A stretch of DNA of 64,000 nucleotides from Adineta steineri (GCA_905250115.1 CAJNOI010000202.1:85052-149051), one strand, 5' to 3'; counted from the stretch's first letter, positions 24,735-38,240 are shown. The notes: generated from the letters alone by a model not told the origin. Numbers and translations: made by a program.

Positions 24735-27700
24735 TTAACAAGCATTTTTAATACGACTGAAACATTCCATAAGTTGTACATGTACATGATTATGTAATTT
24801 CATTGGTAATAAACCAATAAAACGAAAAAGAACATCAGCTTGTCGTTTTAATTCATCTAAGAGACCTTGTTTATTTGTACTAAGAATATTTGATGTTCGT
24901 TGATCTAATGAACTTGTTGATGCAAGTAATAAATGTTGATTGGATATATTTGTTGATGATTTATATTCTACACTTGCTAATATTGCCATTAATGTTAATG
25001 TTATAAGTATTATATCTGAATAACAATCAAGTATTTCTGATGAATAATAATTAATTGATTCAAGACATTGATCTATTTGTGTATGTGCAAATGGTAATAA
25101 TGATAATTTTTGTATGATTTCATATGCACGTTCAAATTGTTGTGATTTAAAAAATTCAATATAAACATAAATATCAAGAAGTGTATATAATGTATTTGTT
25201 GTACGATCAAATTCATTTTGTGTTGAAGATAAACGAGATGCAAATGAACGTGCACTACTTAATACATTAGATGAACCTGGTGTATTCGATGTTATTAATG
25301 TATGAATTGCTTCAGATAGAAGACGATTATATATAGAACATGCTTGTCGTGATTTCTAAACAGAAATATTAGTTAAAAAAAAATTATATATATATGATTT
25401 ACCTTTGCACGATCATAGAGTACTGCTGCTAATTCTAAATGTCCATGTTTTTCTAGATAAAGTCCTACATTAGCAGTAACAACATTTGTATCAATATCAA
25501 GATGATCAAGAATACGAGCCTAATAAAAAAAAGGAAAATAAATTTCATATTTTGAAAATATCGATAGATTCTACTTCAGTTAAAACACCTTGTCTATTAA
25601 CACCAAATAATCTTTCAAGTAAATTATCAGTATCGTTATCATTTAATTTTATTAATAAAATTGCTAATGATTCAATAAAACAATTTTCACCATCTTTTTG
25701 TTTAATTTGTTTAAGTAAGTAAAAATAATTAATTATTTGCCATAATTCCGTATCATAACGGCATTTTTCTGTATAGGTTGTTAATAAACGTTGATAATTT
25801 AATGATTTTAATGGATCTTCTGCTGTTAATGTTGTTGTTACTATTAGAAAGATTGAAAAATTGAATTATTTTCTAAAAAATAAAACTTACACATTGGACT
25901 ATCTGATTTTGAAGCTGTAGAAAGTAATCGACTTTCATGTAAATGTATTCCTATATGAACAGCATGGCAATGAAATTGTTCTATTTGATTTAATAAATCA
26001 ATCGCTGTTTCAAATTGTCCAGTTAATAATAAACACATTGCAAATTGAACTGGTTTTTCATTAAATAAACTTCGATTTCCACCTATTGAAAATTTTTATA
26101 TCATCAAGCAAAGGAAAAATCAAAACTATTCTTACTTCCTTCATTGTAGACAAGCTTTTGTAATTTATTAAGTGTCATTAAATCTTGATTAGGAAATACA
26201 ATTTGAGATAAACGAAGCCAAAGAAGATCATCAATGGAATTTATTATTAATTCATGCATATTATTCACATCATAAGCAGAAAGAACTGATAATACTATGC
26301 TAAAAATATATAAAATTAAAATTTATTTTAAGCATAAAAAATGAAAAAAAATATTTACCTTTTAAATGGATTCGTTAAATGTTCTCTATCGTAAACATCT
26401 TGAATTTTTAAACGAATTGTTGGATCAATTGATTGATTATTATTTTTTATATAATTAGTTAACCATTCAACAGCACTTGTTAAACTTAAAATAGAAATAT
26501 GTATATATTTTTATTGATTAGGAATAATTTACTGGCATCGTTTTGCTGCATTTAATGCTGATTGTAAATCACCAGCACGTAAACAATAGAAAATTATAGA
26601 CCATATTGGTAGATCATCAGTATTTCCATCCTATTATATAAATAAATAAATATTTCGAAATAAAGGAATATGATATTTACATCATCAATAATATGAACGA
26701 TATTTGGATGTTTTTGTCGAATGTAACGAATTATTAATTTATATATTGAACCTGGTTTATGAAGATCATCATCTGACACAAGATTTATAAAAAGTTTTGA
26801 TAATTGAACACGAAATCTAAATATTTATCATTGAAAATAAAACGAAAAAAAAAGAAAGTATACATACGAATATTCTAAATAACTTCGAGCAGATAATACA
26901 ATCGCTTGTTGAGATGGTAATGATATTCGATTAGTTAAATAATCTGATGGAAGTTGACTCATATAATTCACAACATTCCATAGATCAATTGCTGCCTAAA
27001 AGAATTATTTAATTTTAATTACAATTAATATTTTTTAAATAATACTTGTGGTTGATTCGATGATTCAACAACATTTGTAAATTCATCAATTAAATTTTGT
27101 CGTGCGATTTTACCAACATTGTAAAGTGCAATCTATTTTTGAAAATAATTAAAAACATTTTTTTGTTATTTGGAATAATAGAATTTATACGTACCACTTT
27201 TGCATAAGCAGCTTCAACATTTGATAAACCTCTTGATAATGATCTTGGTGTTTCGAAACGTTTAATCTAATAAAAAAATTCTATGTAGATATATATTATC
27301 GTACGTGTTTTTGAAATTCTCTACCTGCATTGCATTTGCTTCATCAAGATAACTTTGATCATGTTTTGAAACAGTTGATAAAATTAATTGACGTTGTTTT
27401 TGCCAATTATTATCTAATACATAATTACTATGACGTGTTATTTCATCATATGTCTATAGAATAAAAAATAAATAAAATATATTTATCCGAGAAATTCATA
27501 TTTACTTTATCTTCAATCATTCTTAACATCGATAAAAGTGTTTTTTCTCGTTCATGTTTAAGATAATCATTAAGATTATTTGTTAATTTTCCATCCAATT
27601 GTTGTTCAATTGTATCATCTCTTGATTTTGTTACTGTTGTTGTTGCTGCTGTTGTTTGTAATGTTTTGTCAATTTGTTCAAATTGATCTTGTATACGTTG

Positions 27701-27991
27701 AATATTAATACCAGTTGATGTATTTAAAAAAGCTAATGTATTTAATTGATCAAGATTACTTATTAATTCACGTTTAGTTTTTAATGATGAACGTTGTCCT
27801 TCATCAACAAGTTGATTTAAATTTCGATGTAATGAAAGATTTGTAGTTGTTGGTGTTGATGAAGACGGAGGAATTTGTGATGAATTTGTAACTATACTTT
27901 GATTTAATGGTGTTTGAGAAGTTGTATTAGATAAATTAGACGTAGATGGTGAACGTCCAATTCCTAAAAGCCAACTAAATGTACTTGACAT
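24735..27991 (-). CDS. NUP93: Nucleoporin Nup93 (Nic96 family)
   Basis: About a dozen exons read from ATG 27991 (MSSTFSWLLGIGRSPSTSNL) to the stop at 24737-24735, roughly 850 aa, similar to animal Nup93 (about 820). The N-terminal 100 residues are Ser/Thr/Asn-rich. A coiled-coil-like helix follows (IQRIQDQFEQIDKTLQ), then the all-helical Nic96 fold with ETPRSLSRGLSNVEAAYAKV, DLWNVVNYMSQLP, DLPIWSIIFYCLRAGDLQSA and QFAMCLLLTGQFETAIDLLN. In the family it is a scaffold of the inner ring of the nuclear pore, binding Nup205/188 and Nup62 complexes. The start lies 320 bases from the divergent CCPG1-like gene. Confidence 0.9.
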
Positions 27992-28310
27992 CTTATTGAA
28001 AATAAAATTTTATTGTGTTATTACTAGAAATACTTTTTGAATTGACAAAGAATGAAAAATATCCAATCATATTTTAATAGTGTTCCCTCTATAGTAAAAT
28101 TTTAATCCATTGGATATTTTATGGAAGCACGGGATTTTATTTTATACCTTTACCTATGAGAAAAAGAAAAGAAAAGAAAAAGGTGACTATTATCAAAATA
28201 TTGATTTGATATTTTTCAACACGTGAATGTCAGAGGGGGATTTATATTCGACATTTTATAAATTGAGATATTTAGAGTATACATTACTTTTATTGTAGAT
28301 TTTTTTAAAA
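27992..28310. promoter_or_regulatory. Shared divergent promoter region (inferred)
   Basis: The 319 bases between the NUP93 start (minus) and the CCPG1-like start (plus) must contain both promoters. I see no clear TATA box or other defined site, so the assignment rests on gene orientation only. Confidence 0.4.
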
Positions 28311-29729
28311 ATGTATGCATCAAATGAAGATGAAGATTGGGTGTATTTACATGAAACACCACCAGTAAATATTGTTCGTTCTAATTCATCGTTATCAAGT
28401 AGTAGTATTACTAGTTGCTCATCAAAATCAAATCGAACTGCTTCTTTATCTTCTATTTCTTCAATTGAGTAAGTAAAAAAAGAATTATCAAAATCTATAT
28501 TAGTACTAGATGTAGTAGTAATTAAATTATTAAACTATATCCCTTTCTAAAAGTCATCGTCGTATTGGTACAAATGCTCAACAAAAAAGTTTAGTTAATT
28601 CTGAAATATATCAATCATCATACATCTCTCAAAGTATCGAACAGTATCACAATAAAACCAATACATTGATTTCTTGTACGTGCATCATTTTACTCATAAC
28701 TGTATCGTTTATTCTTGGTCAAAGTGTTAAACAATGGGGTAAGATTTTTTATTTTATTTTTTTCTATTTCAAAAATGTAACATATCAATAGATCACTCAA
28801 CTATGAATAAGATTGTAATCGAACTTGATAAAACAAATCAACGTTTAAATGAACTTCAGGAGATTCCATATAGAAATATTGAAGAGAAATTAAATAAACA
28901 AGTATAATATGATTAATAAATTCTTCAAATTTTTTTCTTTGATTTTAGTTAGAAGAAAAACTTTACAATATGATTAATCAACAATTATTTTGGCATGATG
29001 ATGAGAAGTACAAATTTATCAAACAAGTACATGAACTTCAACAAGTATTAAATATGACAAATACTATTGATCAAGTAAATTCATATGTATGAATAAATAT
29101 CTCTACTAATTATTTTTTATAATAGTTAATGAATGATAACAAACGTTTGAGAGATCAAATTAAATCATTAGAACATCGTTTAGGTATTATTAAAGAGAAT
29201 GGTTCGAAAATGTGTTTAGAAGGTGTTAATGTAAGTCATATAAAATATTTTTGTCACATAATAAATCAAATGATATTTTTTTTCTCGTATTCAGTGTACA
29301 CTTTCATCAACTTCAACATTGAATAAATTAGCTTCTAATATCTTTAAACAAACTATTTCAATTGCTACAAATACATCAATTAGTCTATCAGGTCTATTCG
29401 AACATTTAAGTGCATCAGTTAGTAATCTTGTTGATCATCGACATAAATATATTAACAATAGTCGAAGAAAATTAACTGATTTTACTTGTGGTTCAACAAC
29501 TGCTAAAAAAATTCAAACATCGTTGTATCGTAGTGCAGAAAAGCTTTCTTCTTCATTTCGTAAAGCTAAAGTAACTTATGCCACATGGCTTAAATCACAT
29601 ACACAATATCGAGAACAAATGCACTATCAAGTACCTAATAAACAATATACTTGTCATTCAAAATTGAATTGTTCAATGAATAAAATACGATCAATAAAAA
29701 ATTGGATGATAAAATTTCTTCGTTTATAA
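28311..29729 (+). CDS. CCPG1-like type II membrane protein with coiled coil
   Basis: Six exons (28311-28468, 28554-28738, 28792-28901, 28949-29074, 29126-29230, 29295-29729) join in frame to about 372 aa. The N-terminus MYASNEDEDWVYLHETPPVN holds an acidic W-x-x-L core (DEDWVYL), as in Atg8-binding LIR motifs. It is followed by a Ser-rich cytosolic stretch. One hydrophobic segment (SCTCIILLITVSFILG) at about residues 93-108 would anchor it as type II. The rest is a lumenal coiled coil (MNKIVIELDKTNQRLNELQE) and a basic C-terminal region with scattered cysteines. This layout equals that of CCPG1 and PBXIP1, ER proteins of which CCPG1 is an ER-phagy receptor. Homology is suggested by architecture, not by convincing sequence identity. 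Confidence 0.5.
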
Positions 29730-30059
29730 ATTTTGCAATTTTCTACATTCCTGTATTTGTATTATGTTCAGAAAAAACAATAACAAGTGATCAATTTTCT
29801 TCCATTTTTTTTACAATTTTTATGTAAATATGTTATCTGACAATTTTTCTTTTTCTCATTTGTATATACGATTGTTTCAGGGCAATAATGACATTCTTTT
29901 TTCTTTGCTTTTTTTGATATAAATTATTTGATATGTGAATAATCAATTGATATCAGCTTATTGTGAAGAGTACTTAACATAAGAACGATTTGACAACCTG
30001 ATAATATTATATGAATAAATCATTTGTTTTAGATTATATAATAAAATATAGAACACAGA
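29730..30059. other. Intergenic spacer
   Basis: 330 AT-rich bases between two plus-strand genes. T-rich stretches at 29780-29920 may form the 3' region of the upstream gene. Nothing else is visible. Confidence 0.5.
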
Positions 30060-31605
30060 ATGAATGATGAAGCACTAAAATATGCTGAACGTCTTGTACC
30101 TCATTCATACATTGAATTAGCTCGACAAGCACGTCGTTCTAATGAACAAGAAATTCGATTAATACTTGAACATAAAAAAATACCTGAACAACCATTGGAA
30201 GAGAATCTTATTGAACAATGGTTAAATGAAATAGCACAAATGGATTCAAATAATTTTAAAGGAAATATTGGTGTAGGAGAGCGCGAAGGTAATAAAGAAA
30301 AAACATTTATAAGCTCAGCTACACCTAAATAATGAGATTGGTCATAAGTCTATCACAATTCATTTTAGGTCGTATTTATTCATCTCTTGTTGCACGACGT
30401 CATTCTCTACTTTCACATGGTATTGGACGTTCCGGTGATATTATTGCTACACAACCAAAAGCAGCTGGTTCATCTTTACTTAATAAACTTACTAATGAAC
30501 TTGTCCTTGATGCAATTCATATTCTTGGCTTACGAACAGTGACTCATGCACTTGTTATTCCAATGGCAACCGGTAGGATTTTGGTGAGTCTGCATATTCC
30601 AATCAACACACATGTGCTTATTTTCATTTAGGAATGACAATGACTTTATGTTTATTAACATTGAAAAAACAACGACCAAATTCTCGTTATGTTCTTTGGT
30701 CACGTATTGATCAAAAAAGTTGTTTTAAATCTATTTTAACAGCAAATTTAGAACCAATTATAATTGAACAAATAGAAAATAATAATTACCTTCAAACAAA
30801 CATCGATGAATTTGAAAAACAAATTCAACAATTAAATCCTAATGATATATGTTGTATCATCTCAACAACAAGTTGTTTTGCACCACGTGCAATTGATAAT
30901 ATTCAAAGTTTAAGTAATTTATGTAAAACATATTCAATTCCACATTTAATTAATAATGCATATGGTTTACAATCAACAAAAATCATTCATGAAATTGAAC
31001 AAGTTAAACGTTCAAATGGTCGAATTGATTATATTGTACAAAGTACAGATAAAAATTTTCTTGTACCTGTTGGTGGTTCAATTGTTTTGACATATAATTC
31101 TCAATTATTTGATCAATTATCTCATGCTTATCCTGGTCGTGCTTCAATAACTCCAACAACAGATATGTTTATTACACTTTTATCAATGGGTAAAAAAGGT
31201 TTACTTGATTTAATTGAACAACGAAAACGATTATTTAATCTATTCTATGAAAAACTTTCCCAATGGGCAAAAGATAATAATGAATGTATAATTTCATCCA
31301 AACAATTTAGTCCAATATCAATTGCTATAACGCTTAAAAATTTATTAAATAAAGATGTTACTGAACTTGGTTCAATGTTATTTACTCGACGAATATCAGG
31401 TGCACGCGTTGTTAAATTAGGTACAAAACAAACAATTGATAAATATGAATTTATAAATTATGGTGCACATTCATCAACTATTCAATATTCTTATTTAACT
31501 ATTGCAGCTGCTATAGGTATTGAAGAAAATGATATAGAAATCTTCATGAAAAAATTCGATGATGTTTATCAAAAATTACGACGCAATGCAACCAGTGATA
31601 ATTAA
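30060..31605 (+). CDS. SEPSECS: Sep-tRNA:Sec-tRNA synthase (SepSecS)
   Basis: Three exons (30060-30288, 30369-30572, 30632-31605) join in frame to about 468 aa; the human enzyme has 501. The start [20 protein letters not shown] resembles the family N-terminus. [20 protein letters not shown] is the conserved phosphate/tRNA-binding stretch. [16 protein letters not shown] contains the PLP-attaching lysine (DKNF). GARVVKLG lies in the C-terminal part. The enzyme turns O-phosphoseryl-tRNA(Sec) into selenocysteinyl-tRNA using selenophosphate, so the organism should make selenoproteins. Both introns are phase 1 and short (80 and 59 bases). It converges on the protease gene 280 bases away. Confidence 0.93.
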
Positions 31606-31884
31606 CAGAGAGTTTTTATTTGATTGTTTTTTATTATATGTATTACGCATAAGACCATAAATAGTCGATTTTGAAGTGAATCGTTATAAACTATATCGTA
31701 TTAAACACACCACAAAGTGTTTTTGAGAATTAATCTAATCTGACTCATTTAACTACGATGAATCACTAACATAATATATATGAGTAAAAGATTTTAATTC
31801 AATAAATAAGATATTTTATTTCATTTTCGAAATATATAAAGTACAATGAAATTATTTTCAAGAATAGTTAATGATTATCACTAT

Positions 31885-32883
31885 TTATAGTGATTGTGCA
31901 ATTTTGTTTAAAATCCATGCACTAAAGTAAATAGTATTGGCATAAATATCGGGACGTGGTCTTGTAAGTGAACAATCAACTGTGCCAGACATAATACCTA
32001 CTAGTTCACGATACACTATTCCATCACTAGTAACACGTTCTCGTACAAGTGGACCACCACTATCACCAAAGCCTAGTTTATATTACAATTAGTGTTGTTA
32101 ACAATCAAATAATCTACTTACAGACGCCTTTACTTTCACCATAAGCACACATTTTAGATTTATCTTGAACGAAGAAGAGAGTGTAAGTCAATGATCTACA
32201 ATCACTATTGGTAGCATCTACGCATTGAAGAGCAACCTGTTGAAGTTCAGTTGGTCGACTTGCATTTGTTCGATTTGGTTCACCGGATAATGAACCCCAA
32301 CCACTTGCTATAGAGAATGTGATCAAAAAATTGATAAAAAAAAAAAGAAAAGATAAAAGTTCTTACCAACGACATTATGACCAACTGCACAGACAGGAGC
32401 ATTTGATGGAGGCAAACAAATAAGACCAATTTTTATATTATCAACAACAACTGGCATAGCTAAACGTATAACAGCTACATCATTGGTAAGACTTGAGCTA
32501 CTATAACTTTCATGTTTGAAATATTCTCGTATTGGAGTACCAGCTGCTGCTGAGAATGAACCTTTAGAAAGTTCATGAAGTCCGAAATAGAGACGGATAT
32601 TTTTAGCATCAACACCATCAACACAATGAGCTGCTGTAAGGACATGTGTGTTCTTAACAAGACTGGCACCACAATAAAATCTTGATGTTCCATTGTCATG
32701 GAAGGCAACCAATAAAAGTTGAAAAGGTATAGAATGTGGAGTAGCTGCTTCACCATTAATAATACGCGATGGAGATTTTGATTGAATCGCGGAAACACCA
32801 CAAACACCAGGTTGAGGCATATCTTGAGCATTTCCAAATGCCACCAAGACGACTAAAGCAATCGCTACAAAGATAGATTGCAT
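31885..32883 (-). CDS. Secreted trypsin-fold serine protease (S1A)
   Basis: Three exons (32883-32367, 32307-32122, 32072-31885) give about 296 aa. MQSIFVAIALVVLVAFGNA is a signal peptide; an in-frame upstream ATG at 32940 would bury it, so the later start is preferred. A short propeptide ends at SPSRIINGEA, the activation site with Arg before Ile16. The triad is visible: His in TAAHCVD, Asp in TNDVAVIRL, Ser in CFGDSGGP. The residue at chymotrypsin position 189 is Gly (KGVCFGDS), not the Asp of trypsins. The specificity should therefore be chymotrypsin- or elastase-like. Likely a digestive or extracellular enzyme; the physiological substrate is unknown. Confidence 0.88.
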
Positions 32884-35800
32884 TGTTGGTAAACGATCAA
32901 TAGAAATATACCAGTTGTTTTCGTTTAACTGTTCGGTCAAAGTAATGTAAGCTGCTTTTATATGGCAAGTTTTGTCATGATTTCATAAGAGATCATAAAT
33001 TATATTTTATTCTATTTGGTATTACATTCATGCAAGACAATAATAAATTAGTCAGTAGGGGTCATACACCGATCGATAACTATGGATTATAAACATCTCA
33101 TTTCGTAATAAGAGATTTTTTATTATTTTATAGCTATATTTTTATTGGAATGATTAAAAGGTGTAATAAATAGATATGAGGACATATCAAAATGAATAAC
33201 CTCAGATATTTATGTATATTGCTTAAGTGTTAATAATCATCGTGAGATATCAAATATTGATGATTATTATACAATTATAGTCACATGATATTTAGTATTT
33301 AAATCTTTATCTTAAGACTGTCACAGATTTCTTTTTAAAATTTACGATTAAATTCTTTTAGTTTTGACTATGAAGCATATGCCATGTGACTTAAGTCTAT
33401 TCATTGTATTTATGTATTGTATAACGATCAATAAATCTTTCATCAAAATATACTTTTTCTTGCATTCCTCTTGATGATTTTTATAATTGTCAATGTTATG
33501 AAACTTAATATTTTGATATTAAATAAAGTTTTATAGTTCAAAAAATAGAATTGTATATTAATATATAGACAATAATAGTTCTACTTCAAACGGTAGGTAT
33601 GGGTTTAGATACTTTTTGTGTATGTTATCCACAGCGAGACGAACAGAGACGCTTGGCATATAGGATTCGGAGGGATGAAAAAACTTGGCTGTCGTATTTT
33701 GACCCAGGTAAAGTTATCGATGAATTTGAGTATTTCCACCTGTGATTCATACTTATGCTCAAAGTCGAATTCGATGAGCTTTATCAAATGGTTTACATAT
33801 ATATTGTTTGAACAACTTTTGATAGAAGCAAAGTAGAGAGCGGTGGTTATCACCGTTGAAAAAGATCGAAATTTATACAACAGAAAAAAAATCACGATCA
33901 TTTTGATCTATTCCAATGAATAACTATAAAATGATTCAAATAATGATAATAAAAAAAATATTCTTATGTTCATCAGAGAAATATTATTGATCAATATTCG
34001 AATTTTTATCAGTTGTGATCGAAATAAAGCGTATTATGAAACTTTGGCATATTATCGTCATTCTCATTTCGAGATATTTTCAACTGGTATGATTTTAAAC
34101 TAGAATGAAATCTTATTACCATTTATATTCAACTTTGTATCTGAATAATGATTCATATGAATAAAAGACATGAATAAACATATAACATCTCTCTCACTTT
34201 TATCCATAAAGTCAAAATGAAAATGAGATGTTAGTAACGTGTCATTAAAAGTTACAAGATTAAATAAAATAATTTAAATATCGAATGGTTCATAACAAAT
34301 TACTAGACAGTTATACATATTTTCATCATTGATAAATTCTTGATCATGTGTAAAATTACCTTTATATTCAATATTAATGCGTTCTTCGTTTCATAATCAT
34401 TTTTTATAGTTCATAAATTAACTTATCAATAATAATATCAAATTCAAATGTTTTACTAATAGAAGCAATAATCGAAATATGTCAATGAATTGATTCATAT
34501 TTATTTTTATATTGTTAATTTGTTCATCTTCGAAATTCTACAATAAATAAATGTGTTACTTTCCCATGAGTTGACAATTATTGAGTAAAGAAAAGAAGTT
34601 CAGCCAATAAAGCAAAATAATTAATTCATGTGATATGTATTCATTTGCTTGTTGAATACTAAATTGATGATATTAAAGAAATTGAGTTGAATATGTTCTC
34701 ACTTTTGAGAATAAGATAAAATAATTAATTTTAAAAGTGAAATCAAATATTTTTATAAAATCATTTGAATTATTTTCTATTGCGAAATATTCAATTTCAT
34801 TATTTTCGTTAAATGAAAAATATTTAATCATTTGTTAAATAATCATTTAAATGAGAGATTTTTTCATTTTCTTTTATTTATCAATATAACAGAAAAATCA
34901 TTCGATTTTTCTTTACCTTTTTATCATTTTGATTAAATTCAGTGAATCATTTTGTTAACTAATGAAACTTCATAAAATATATTTTATTTATCTTTCTTTT
35001 TATTTAGATTTTAGACATAAGAGAAAAGAATTTTTATTTTACTTTTAATATTGAAATGTAAAAAGAATTTTCTTAATCTAATTGTTCCATTCTAACAGAT
35101 TTCATTCTTATTGATTTGATCTTTTTTCTTCTCTCTCTTTCCTTTCTCTCAATAAATCATAAAATCAAAAAAAAGAAATCTAATAAAATGTCTGTTTAGA
35201 AGCTTTTTTTTTAATTTAAATGTTTTTCTCAATTTGAAAAATATTTTATTTAATTTGTCTATAAAAACTAAATTTTCTCTAATGGAATTCTCTTTAAATT
35301 CTTTTAATTTGACTCATTCAACAAAAATTCTATTCGAATTGTTTTATTCATTTTGGTTTTTTTAAGTTCAAATTAAAATCAACGAATATTTATTTACTTT
35401 TTTTCTAACAATTACAAACAAACTTATCTATTCTATTAAACGAAATTTTTTAATTTATCTTCAAAAATACAAATCGAAATTTTATCAAAATAAATTAAAA
35501 ATATTTTTAATTTGAAAGTTTTTCATATTTTTGGATTCAATGATTTTCATAATCAGCAATATAAAGGTTTTCTTCACTATCAAATGAGTATATATCACGA
35601 CATCTTGGGCAATAGAAAAGAAACTACTAAACGCAAGTAGTTGTTATGCAATTATGATGTACAATAAATGAAGAAACAACGGGAAAAAAATTGAAAATCA
35701 CTTTTTCAAGAATATCTAGCAGAAACAACATCTAATAAATAATTTATTTTTCCTTGTTTTGATCATTCTCAAGTTGATTAATATTCTAAAATAACACGAC

Positions 35801-36180
35801 AAAATAATTATGCTTCTAATCATCGCTGTGGAATTCTTGTACAAGTAAAATCTTTTCTAAAACATAAAGAAGTGATCATTGAGAATATGGAAATGGCTAT
35901 AGGCCTAGAATGGATTCTACACTCACACCCGCCGATACAACATTTGTGTCAAAAATAAAAAGATAGTTTAATATGTACTTTTTCTTAAAACTTCACCTTA
36001 TTCAATGTGATGAAATAAATAGAGATTCATGATTTTAAAGATAATTTATTAGTTAAGAAATAAAAATGAGATATTAGTATAAAGTAGAATAATATGAGAT
36101 TAGTAAGTAAGGATAAAAATAAAAAGTATGGTTAATTGAAAAAAGAAAAAGTATTTTTATTGTTCAGTTAAAATTTGATT
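32884..36180. other. Long AT-rich region without recognisable genes
   Basis: About 3.3 kb separating the animal gene block from the methyltransferase/NRPS cluster. Composition becomes extremely AT-rich at 34700-35560. A less AT-rich island at 33590-33870 has open frames on both strands (about 70 and 98 codons) and ends in a small hairpin (CGGTG-GTTAT-CACCG). I cannot identify a family. Another island at 35880-35950 is too short to judge. No tRNA, CRISPR or terminal repeats are visible. Confidence 0.5.
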
Positions 36181-37472
36181 TCAGATGACAGGCATATCTG
36201 TTATTGTCTTCTTTTGAAATACAACTCGCCAATATTGTGAACGTCCTTGACTCATGTCTTCATAAACTTGAGTACCAGGTAATCCAGCAAACAGACGAAA
36301 ATATTCTTGTTCTTCAGGTTGAATATAACGTTGAATGAAATCAGTACGAGATTTATTTTGAATGTCAAGTGCATGAAGAACATTCTTTGTAATATCAATC
36401 TTTTCTTCAATAATTAAGCCATCATTTGCTATCAGATCATAAATTGATGCATCTGGTCCATTCATGTGACAAAAATCACACCATAAAAGATATCCATTTG
36501 GACGAAGTACACGAGTGACTTCGTTGGCAAATTGTGTGATTGCTACTGGATCGCCAAAAGAATGTGTTGCTTCGATACAAAGAATAATATCAGCTGACTC
36601 ATTTTCAAATGGTAAGTGTTTTGTTGCATCAGCTGCTACGAAAGAAAGTCGAGGAGTTGTCGAATAAAGTCTTTGACATAAGTTAATGATATCTTGAGAA
36701 GGATCTATTCCAATATAAGAGTGAGATGCATGAGTATGAACACACCATGCAGCACCAGCACCTCTACCACAATTAATTTCAAGGACATTCTGATCTGTTA
36801 ATGTCACATTTGCAAGAACCTAGAAAATAAAACAAAATATTTCACTCATGGCTTGTATATCAGAAAATCTCATAAAATTTCCGTCTTTTCTTTGTATATC
36901 AACTATTATGTGTCGTATGTTCGTAATACAGTGAATAGTTTTATCAACAGTTATTTCAATTGATTTTAAGAGATTTTTCTAACAGACTTCTAATATGCAT
37001 ACCACTGAAATTATTTTTAGTCATTACAATAGACTGTATTCTACATATTATTTCGATGTCGTATGTTTATTGGATGATTTTCTTTTCATATTTAGAGTGT
37101 ATAACATTTAATAAAACAATCTTATATTCATATTCATATAAATTCCTTACAAATCAAAGACAAAGACTAAATCTGTTAATAGTGGGTGCGATGCAGGACA
37201 AAAATATCACTAAAATCAAGTCTTATATTCTTTTCTACATACCTGTTCATACAACTTTCTTGAATAATAGCCAGTATCATCATCGATATATTCATTCATA
37301 TTGGCATAGCCATAATTCATAAATTGTAAGTCGTTTACACTCGTATAAATACTTGCAATTCGTTCGTACCAGAGAAACAATTTGTTAATGACCTCGTATC
37401 CTTGTTGATATTTTGCGATATCGTTATGAGCTATTACTGGTCGAGATAATCTTGCTTTTACAATGCAAGATT
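36181..37472 (-). CDS. Class I SAM-dependent methyltransferase (5' end unresolved)
   Basis: Two clear exons (37472-37243 and 36819-36181) join in phase 0 at CAG/GTT. The protein carries MNYGYANMNEYIDDDTGYYS near the start. It continues with the SAM-binding motif VLEINCGRGAGAAW, an acidic second motif (YIGIDPSQDI), AADATKHLPFENESADIILC and a late EVTRVLRPNGYLLWCDF. This combination is typical of the phthiotriol/rifamycin-type O-methyltransferases found with polyketide and NRPS genes in actinobacteria. That points to a bacterial origin (inference). The first exon is uncertain: no ATG precedes in frame, and an acceptor (TTCTTCTAG) fixes 37472 as the start of an internal exon. It lies 770 bases downstream of NRPS-1 on the same strand, fitting a tailoring role. 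Confidence 0.75.
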
Positions 37473-38240
37473 CTAGAAGAAAGAGATTTAATATAATAAA
37501 ACAATAAATGAATTCATATGCAGCAATTCGAAATAAGCAGTCTAACTTCAAATGAAACTATTTTAAAGAATAAGATATCAGAATACAGATATGATAAAAC
37601 GTATGATAAACATTAAAGAATGTAAGTTTTGTGTCCATTTCGAAAATAGTGTGAATGCACAATCTTATCAAGATGTTTAATGTATAGTTTTTTAATTTTT
37701 CAGTCTAATTATAAAACTAGTTAATTTAACTACAGTTTAAAACGTTACGAATTCTGTACTCCATTGTATCTTCGTCGTGTCATATAGTTAAGAAAAATAT
37801 TGTTTGTAAATTGGTTTTGTGTCACAAACTATTATTTATTAATATGAAATGATAATTTTAAACTGATATAATACTAGTACAAGACGCTAATAAATAATTA
37901 TAAGTTGAAACTAACGAAGAGATTTAATTGAATTCCATATTAACAAAAGAAAACGATAAAAATAGATTCGATGTATAGTATATCATATGTTATGGTCAGT
38001 GGGATAGTTTAGAAAATAATCTAGTATCAGTGAAAAACAGCATTACTTAAATGATTTTAGCATGGTTTGTCAGCAGAAGACCTAGAAAATGTGATACTCA
38101 ATTTAGCTTCTTATATTGGAACTATTATATGCTCATTTTTAAGAATAGTATATCTCACTAAAAAGAAATGATAGGATATAAAAATGAACATTAATAACGA
38201 TTAGACAATATCTCGGAAGTCTTATATAAAAGCAGATTAT
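37473..38240. other. Intergenic between methyltransferase and NRPS-1
   Basis: About 770 bases. It should contain the missing 5' exon and promoter of the methyltransferase and the 3' region of NRPS-1. No independent gene is visible. Confidence 0.45.

Noticed and set aside
33605-33901. Overlapping frames on both strands in the compositional island
   Set aside because: No motif or splice context supports either as a gene. Reported as an island only.
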